Positions 6,984-10,132 of a stretch of DNA of 10,132 bases are shown one piece after another; position 1 is the first letter of the stretch; the number at the start of each line of letters is the position of its first letter. The translations under genes and the position numbers were made by a program. The stretch covers positions 1 through 10,132 of the forward strand of contig CAYFGJ010000036.1 in NCBI GenBank assembly GCA_964342835.1, written 5' to 3'. Below the pieces are notes generated by a model that was given only the letters and a program-made list of their open reading frames with translations, had not been told where the DNA came from and did not search any database. This DNA is from GCA-2716945 sp964342835 (lineage in GTDB: Bacteria > Pseudomonadota > Gammaproteobacteria > GCA-002705445 > GCA-002716945).

Positions 6984-7618
6984 AAGCAATGATATTAGCA
7001 TCAGGACGTGGCGAAAGAATGATGCCTATAACAAAAGATATACCGAAACCAATGTTAAAAATAGGTAATGTAACATTGCTTGAAGATAAAATAATTCGTT
7101 TAGCTGAGTCAGGAATAACTGAAATTATTATAAATATAGGATATTTAGGATATCAAATTAAAGATCATGTTGGAGATGGATCAAAATATGGAATAGAAAT
7201 TATAATAAGTGATGAAGGAGATATGCCTATTGGAACAGCAAATGGCATTAGAAAAATTTTAGATTTTTTTAATAATGAAAATTTTATTGTGGTTAATGCA
7301 GATATTTGGACAAATTATTTATATATAGACTTAAATGAAAAATTAACTAAAGATAAATATGCACATTTAGTTTTGGTAAATAATCCTAATTATTTAAATG
7401 GAGATTTTTCATTAAATAATAATAATTTAATTAAAGGTAACGATTTTACTTTTTCTGGAATAGGTGTATATAATCCAGAGCTTTTTAAAAAATATAATGA
7501 TAAAGAATTAGGTAATATTTTGAGAAAAGAAAAAGAAATTACAGCAGAAATTTATCAGGGTGATTGGTCAGATATTGGGACTGTAGAAAGATTAGAAAAT
7601 TTAAGAAAAAATTTATGA
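6980..7618 (+). CDS. murU: N-acetylmuramate alpha-1-phosphate uridylyltransferase MurU
   Basis: This 212-residue sugar nucleotidyltransferase starts MKAMILASGRGERMMPIT and has the PKPM block (residues 22-25), which bind the nucleotide. VVNADIWTNY at 104-113 carries the metal-binding Asp of the usual NGDVWTDY, and FTFSGIGVYNPELF (156-169) and GDWSDIGTVERL (194-205) match Pseudomonas MurU. It converts MurNAc-1-phosphate and UTP to UDP-MurNAc after AmgK. The segment PIGTANGI (83-90) replaces the usual PLETGGGI and looks more like the LGTAG motif of hexose-1-phosphate guanylyltransferases. The coupling to amgK still makes MurU the best call, with altered substrate range possible. Its stop overlaps the convergent DUF2182 gene by 6 bases. 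Confidence 0.87.
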   Translation: MKAMILASGRGERMMPITKDIPKPMLKIGNVTLLEDKIIRLAESGITEIIINIGYLGYQIKDHVGDGSKYGIEIIISDEGDMPIGTANGIRKILDFFNNENFIVVNADIWTNYLYIDLNEKLTKDKYAHLVLVNNPNYLNGDFSLNNNNLIKGNDFTFSGIGVYNPELFKKYNDKELGNILRKEKEITAEIYQGDWSDIGTVERLENLRKNL

Positions 7619-8482
7619 TACTGCTAATAATAAGCCCCAAGTAATAAATATTATGCCTGTAATTTTTCTATATAATAATGGGTTTTTATATGACAATTTT
7701 TCAAAAAGGACAAATATTGTTAAAATCACTACCCACATAATATTCATAACTCCTAATGCGAAAAGTGTTAACATTAATGCCCAACAACAGCCTACACAAT
7801 AAAATCCATGCCTATATCCAATAACAAACGCACCTAAATTACCATCCTTCCAATTGTTAGTTAAAAAACCAAGAGGTGATTGGCATACAGTTAAACAGGC
7901 ATCTTTCCAAGGTGTAAATTGATAAATACCTGCCAAAACTAATACAATTACTCCTATGTATCCATGCATTGGTTCCATCATTGGATTTAATAAATTATGT
8001 TGATGCATCAAATATTGAGGAAATGTAATTACAAGACTAAATAATACCCAACTCATCAAATAACCAATTAATAAAATTAAAGGTGAAGAAGAATCTATAC
8101 CTTGTTCTTTTCTTCTATAACTTAAAGTAGTAAATAATAATAACATCGGAAGAATTGATGGTGTCATCATTGCAATCATCATTACTGACCACATCAAAAA
8201 AAGCAAAATAAAATCTTTATTACTCCAAGCTCCTTCCATAGGTGGCATCCAAGATAATATTGAACTAATTAGGTTTTTCGATGAATCCATATTCATATCC
8301 TTTGTATCCATAGACATATCCATACTATTGTCACCCATAAAAGGAATAGTGTTCATATGCCATCCCATACCAAGAATATATAACCAAGAAATTAGTAATA
8401 CTAATAAGACGCCAATATAAACTACCATTCTATCCTTCAATGGTATATTCATATCATCTGGTTTATTAAGGTCTTGATTCAT
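7613..8482 (-). CDS. DUF2182 integral membrane protein, putative metal-binding
   Basis: This 289-residue protein has the DUF2182 signatures: WSVMMIAMMTPS at residues 98-109, YQFTPWKDACLTVCQSP at 187-203 (C196, C200), and RHGFYCVGCCWALM at 224-237 (C229, C232, C233). Likely membrane segments are at about 19-38, 91-119, 135-156, 173-190, 235-260 and 273-288. Between the first two lies a Met/Asp-rich stretch at 50-66 with repeated M-D pairs, the kind of thioether-rich loop seen in copper proteins. The family is described only as predicted metal-binding, and its reaction is unknown. The DUF1326 gene, a frequent partner of this family, lies 57 bases upstream on the same strand with a hairpin between. 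The metal identity is inference; copper is favoured by the Met-rich loop and the neighbourhood. Confidence 0.85.
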   Translation of the reverse strand: MNQDLNKPDDMNIPLKDRMVVYIGVLLVLLISWLYILGMGWHMNTIPFMGDNSMDMSMDTKDMNMDSSKNLISSILSWMPPMEGAWSNKDFILLFLMWSVMMIAMMTPSILPMLLLFTTLSYRRKEQGIDSSSPLILLIGYLMSWVLFSLVITFPQYLMHQHNLLNPMMEPMHGYIGVIVLVLAGIYQFTPWKDACLTVCQSPLGFLTNNWKDGNLGAFVIGYRHGFYCVGCCWALMLTLFALGVMNIMWVVILTIFVLFEKLSYKNPLLYRKITGIIFITWGLLLAVS

Positions 8483-8499
8483 CTATCTTGAAATTAAAC

Positions 8500-8526
8500 A
8501 GACGACTCATATAGAATGAGTCGTCT
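8500..8526 (-). terminator. Strong hairpin between the DUF1326 and DUF2182 genes
   Basis: Arms AGACGACTCAT (8500-8510) and ATGAGTCGTCT (8516-8526) form a perfect 11-bp stem with a 5-base loop. Read on the minus strand it follows the DUF1326 stop by about 13 bases and is followed by a loose T-rich stretch (TGTTTAATTT), so it may be a leaky intrinsic terminator or an mRNA-stabilising 3' stem. On the plus strand it is followed by TTATTTA, but no plus-strand gene ends nearby. It would let the DUF1326 gene be expressed more than the DUF2182 gene from one promoter. Confidence 0.7.
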
Positions 8527-8539
8527 TTATTTAAAAAGT

Positions 8540-9331
8540 TTATCCTTTTTCGATAGCAGTTTGTTTAGCTCCACCATCCATATAAACGAATGGAGAACTT
8601 AAACCATTACCACCTTCAAAAGAATGGTCGATTCCATGATCGCTGTAAGTCATTTTCGATGCTCTACTTACAGTAATTGGAAACGGAGGTGCTACTGCTA
8701 ATGGAGTATCATGTACAACTACAGGTCTACCTGCAGCTCCACCTAATTGTTCCATTTTATTTTCACCTACACCTGCTATGACTAAATGTCTATGTGGCGA
8801 ATCTACTTTGTATGAAATATCCGCAGATCTTGTTGGTAAAAATTCACGTGGTCCATCTTTTTCGCCTTTAGCAAGACTTGCTACTACACCAAGATGTCCT
8901 CCATGAATTCCATGCCATGCCTCTGTCAAAGCTTGTTCCTGAGAACCGCTAGCTCTATCATCGACATACAACGCCATAGTGAATCCACCCTTTAATAGAT
9001 TTTTAGGAGCATGTAAAAACATTGCAACATTAAGACCACTAACATCTACATTACCTACATGTCCTTTTTCTATATTCCAACCAAGTAAAGCTGTACAATA
9101 GCCTTTTGTTGGATCTAACAAAAGCAAACACGGACAAATTGTTTCACATGTACAGGATTCAAAATATGTACCACGAAGATACATTGTATGAACTGCACTA
9201 GAAGCTTCAGCATCTTTTGATTTAAACAATGAACCTATAATAGGTGTTGCTGCTGCTATAGTAGCCAATCCTTTCATGAAACTTCTTCTAGAGTCTGCTG
9301 CCTTCGTTAAAAAAGTTTTTTTGTTACTCAT
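8540..9331 (-). CDS. Tat-exported Cys-rich DUF1326 protein
   Basis: The ATG at 9331 (263 residues) is chosen over an in-frame TTG at 9343 because GGGGA at 9341-9337 is correctly spaced to it. A twin-arginine signal SRRSFMK at residues 14-20 precedes a hydrophobic core (21-36) and an AEA-SS cleavage site near residue 43, so the folded protein is probably exported to the periplasm, perhaps with a cofactor or metal. The mature part has the DUF1326 signature FESCTCETICPC at 57-68 (C60, C62, C66, C68) plus C79, followed by Gly/His-rich sequence such as WHGIHGGHLG. The function of the family is unknown. By eye the gene is clearly GC-richer (about 40%) than most of its neighbours, suggesting high expression or a different origin. 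Pairing with DUF2182 downstream is recurrent in bacteria. Confidence 0.85.
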   Translation of the reverse strand: MSNKKTFLTKAADSRRSFMKGLATIAAATPIIGSLFKSKDAEASSAVHTMYLRGTYFESCTCETICPCLLLLDPTKGYCTALLGWNIEKGHVGNVDVSGLNVAMFLHAPKNLLKGGFTMALYVDDRASGSQEQALTEAWHGIHGGHLGVVASLAKGEKDGPREFLPTRSADISYKVDSPHRHLVIAGVGENKMEQLGGAAGRPVVVHDTPLAVAPPFPITVSRASKMTYSDHGIDHSFEGGNGLSSPFVYMDGGAKQTAIEKG

Positions 9332-9336
9332 ATATT

Positions 9337-9341
9337 TCCCC
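9337..9341 (-). promoter_or_regulatory. Shine-Dalgarno sequence for the DUF1326 gene
   Basis: GGGGA on the minus strand (9341-9337) ends 5 bases before the ATG at 9331. It supports that start over the TTG at 9343, which would contain the site inside the coding region. Confidence 0.6.
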
Positions 9342-9342
9342 A

Positions 9343-9409
9343 ACTAATATTAGTATTTTCTAATACTGTCTATTATGACAGTATAGTTAGTATAACTCGA
9401 TTCCAAGTA
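9343..9409 (-). promoter_or_regulatory. Putative promoter/operator of the DUF1326 gene with stacked inverted repeats
   Basis: Three overlapping inverted repeats lie here: ACTAATATTAGT (9343-9354, perfect palindrome), AGTATT and AATACT around a 4-base loop (9352-9367), and ATACTGTC and GACAGTAT around TATTAT (9363-9384). Another AGTAT follows at 9389-9393. On the minus strand TTGGAA (9406-9401) could be a -35 box, with TATACT (9385-9380) as a short-spaced (15-base) -10, so a protein bound to the 22-base dyad would cover the -10. The exact promoter is uncertain. The repeats could instead act as alternative RNA stems if transcription starts further upstream. Confidence 0.5.
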
Positions 9410-9447
9410 AAAATATTATAATTAAATAAATTTTTTTAATTTTTATA

Positions 9448-9476
9448 TACAAGTTTCATCTGATAAGCAGTATAAT
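9448..9476 (+). promoter_or_regulatory. Promoter for the small lipoprotein gene
   Basis: TATAAT at 9471-9476 is an exact sigma-70 -10 box, and TACAAG (9448-9453) is a weak -35 at 17-base spacing. Transcription would start near 9483 and leave a short leader. AGGGGG at 9494-9499 is the likely ribosome binding site, 4 bases before the ATG at 9504. Confidence 0.6.
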
Positions 9477-9503
9477 GTTTAAGAATGCCGAACAGGGGGC
9501 AAC

Positions 9504-9734
9504 ATGAAAAAGATAAAATTAATGGGTATCGCAATGTTGACTGTTATGTTGACAGCTTGCGGTGGTGTAGGAACACCTCCAAGTCAATATACGGCTAAAA
9601 TTTATCCAATAGAGAATGACTTTGAGAGTTATGAAACTCATGGTCCATTTTCTTCAAGAGATGAATGCACAGCTAAAGCTCAAGAGATGAATGCTGCTGC
9701 ATATGCTTGCGAACCTCATTCAGCAAAGAAATAA
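9504..9734 (+). CDS. Small lipoprotein, unknown function
   Basis: This 76-residue protein begins with a lipoprotein signal peptide: MKKIKLMG, a hydrophobic core, and the lipobox LTAC with C19 as the lipidation site, followed by GG. The mature part is only 58 residues and contains C55 and C69, which could form one disulfide. The segment GPFSSRDECTAKAQEMN (47-63) resembles the short Cys-paired helix seen in many small exported proteins, but I do not recognise a named family. A perfect -10 box and a G-rich ribosome binding site precede it, and an intrinsic terminator follows, so it is a self-contained single-gene unit. It is divergent from the DUF1326 gene across a 172-base regulatory region, and it too is richer in GC than the core genes. 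Confidence 0.8.
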   Translation: MKKIKLMGIAMLTVMLTACGGVGTPPSQYTAKIYPIENDFESYETHGPFSSRDECTAKAQEMNAAAYACEPHSAKK

Positions 9735-9751
9735 TTGCAATTATTTTGAAT

Positions 9752-9780
9752 AAACCACCCCTTTTTTGGGGTGGTTTTTT
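9752..9780 (+). terminator. Intrinsic terminator of the lipoprotein gene
   Basis: Arms AAACCACCCC (9752-9761) and GGGGTGGTTT (9768-9777) form a perfect 10-bp, GC-rich stem with a TTTTTT loop, followed by the T run to 9780. It begins 17 bases after the lipoprotein stop codon. An 18-base perfect palindrome (9729-9746) overlaps the stop codon just before it and may be a second, weaker stem. Confidence 0.9.
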
Positions 9781-9832
9781 ACTGTAAATTTCTACTTTAA
9801 TAAATACAAAAAACCTGTATGATTGAACATCT

Positions 9833-10072
9833 ATGCATAAGGATAACTGTCATTTCTATCCAACAACTTTTCAACATGACGATCATGATCATCAATGTGG
9901 TTGTGTAAAATGTTATATCACTAGCGTCATTACTCTACCTATATTTGAATTCATTTCGTTATATGATTGTTATTCTCAATCATTCAATGTCTTTAACTTA
10001 GATAAAAACACACTACATTCATTTAATCTTTATATTTTATCTAATCCGCGATCACCACCATTTTCTTTATAA
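9833..10072 (+). CDS. CruR/DUF2946-like upstream ORF, probable copper-sensing leader protein
   Basis: This 79-residue ORF is rich in potential metal ligands: HDDHDH at residues 15-20, then C22, C24 and C27, with C24-V-K-C27 forming a CxxC. The C-terminus is NPRSPPFSL, so R73-S-P-P76 lies three residues from the stop. Bordetella pertussis CruR (DUF2946) is a copper-responsive upstream ORF: its CxxC senses copper on the nascent chain, and a C-terminal RAPP motif causes translation arrest that controls Rho-dependent termination before a TonB-dependent transporter gene. The CxxC, the near-RAPP terminus, the size and the position 41 bases upstream of another gene all fit. Differences are Ser for Ala in the motif and no obvious signal peptide. 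The middle (ITSVITLPIFEFISLY) is hydrophobic. There is no Shine-Dalgarno sequence; TATGAT at 9818-9823 suggests a near-leaderless start. The family assignment is by motif and context only. Confidence 0.6.
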   Translation: MHKDNCHFYPTTFQHDDHDHQCGCVKCYITSVITLPIFEFISLYDCYSQSFNVFNLDKNTLHSFNLYILSNPRSPPFSL

Positions 10073-10101
10073 ATACTACTTACATAAAAAAATAATTTAT
10101 A

Positions 10102-10107
10102 AAGGAG
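10102..10107 (+). promoter_or_regulatory. Strong Shine-Dalgarno sequence for the gene at the right edge
   Basis: AAGGAG ends 6 bases before the ATG at 10114. Most genes in this window lack such a site, so efficient independent initiation is expected once transcription reaches it. Confidence 0.75.
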
Positions 10108-10113
10108 ATTAAA

Positions 10114-10132
10114 ATGTATAAATATACATTAC
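10114..10132 (+). CDS. 5' end of an unidentified gene, cut off by window edge
   Basis: Only six codons (MYKYTL) are visible, after a strong AAGGAG ribosome binding site. The sequence is too short to identify. Because it lies 41 bases downstream of a CruR-like upstream ORF, the expected product is a TonB-dependent outer-membrane transporter or another copper-related protein, but this rests on context alone. Confidence 0.6.

Noticed and set aside
9332..9343. TTG start for the DUF1326 gene
   Set aside because: The GGGGA ribosome binding site lies within this stretch and is correctly spaced to the ATG at 9331.
9363..9384. MerR/CueR-type copper operator
   Set aside because: The dyad is not located in a 19-20-base spacer between clear -35 and -10 boxes and does not match the CueR-type GC-rich arms, so no regulator is named.
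9729..9746. 18-base palindrome as the terminator of the lipoprotein gene
   Set aside because: It is almost all A/T and overlaps the stop codon. The GC-rich stem with T run at 9752-9780 is the clear terminator.
1..10132. tRNA, rRNA, CRISPR array, insertion sequence, integrase or phage genes
   Set aside because: I looked for these by eye and saw no supporting sequence on either strand.

Overview
The window is an AT-rich (roughly 70% A+T by eye), very gene-dense stretch of a gammaproteobacterium. The dcd / apbC(mrp) / metG neighbourhood, an RnfB-like protein next to nth, and an amgK-murU pair are all typical of Pseudomonas-like Gammaproteobacteria. The low GC, overlapping genes, convergent genes with no spacer and TonB-type outer-membrane context suggest a streamlined marine lineage such as SAR86. 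That lineage assignment is inference, not something a marker in this window proves.

Layout. Positions 1-2068 hold nucleotide and Fe-S housekeeping genes: the start of dcd (minus, running off the left edge), a divergent 5'(3')-deoxyribonucleotidase, and apbC (minus), whose stop abuts the nucleotidase stop. Positions 2069-5613 hold a plus-strand, tightly overlapping operon: metG without its C-terminal domain, a separate tRNA-binding domain protein, a soluble orphan RnfB-like ferredoxin, nth (endonuclease III) and a small unknown membrane protein. Positions 5616-7618 hold a short MazG-type pyrophosphohydrolase (minus), divergent from amgK-murU, the peptidoglycan-sugar recycling pair.

Positions 7613-10132 form an accessory block of a different character. 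It contains a DUF2182 membrane protein with a Met/Asp-rich loop and, upstream of it on the same strand, a Tat-exported Cys-rich DUF1326 protein. The two are separated by a strong hairpin. Upstream of the DUF1326 gene is a cluster of overlapping inverted repeats. On the plus strand follow a small lipoprotein with its own promoter and intrinsic terminator, then a 79-residue His/Cys-rich ORF, then the first codons of another gene with a strong ribosome binding site.

The most interesting element is the 79-residue ORF. It has a CxxC motif and ends in Arg-Ser-Pro-Pro a few residues before its stop, and it sits immediately upstream of another gene. This is the layout of CruR (DUF2946) copper-sensing upstream ORFs, which regulate downstream genes, often a TonB-dependent transporter, through nascent-chain arrest at a C-terminal RAPP motif. 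If correct, this is a divergent RSPP version, and the whole right-hand block is plausibly a copper-handling island.

No tRNA, rRNA, CRISPR array, transposase or integrase was seen. No stretch over 300 bases lacks a gene.
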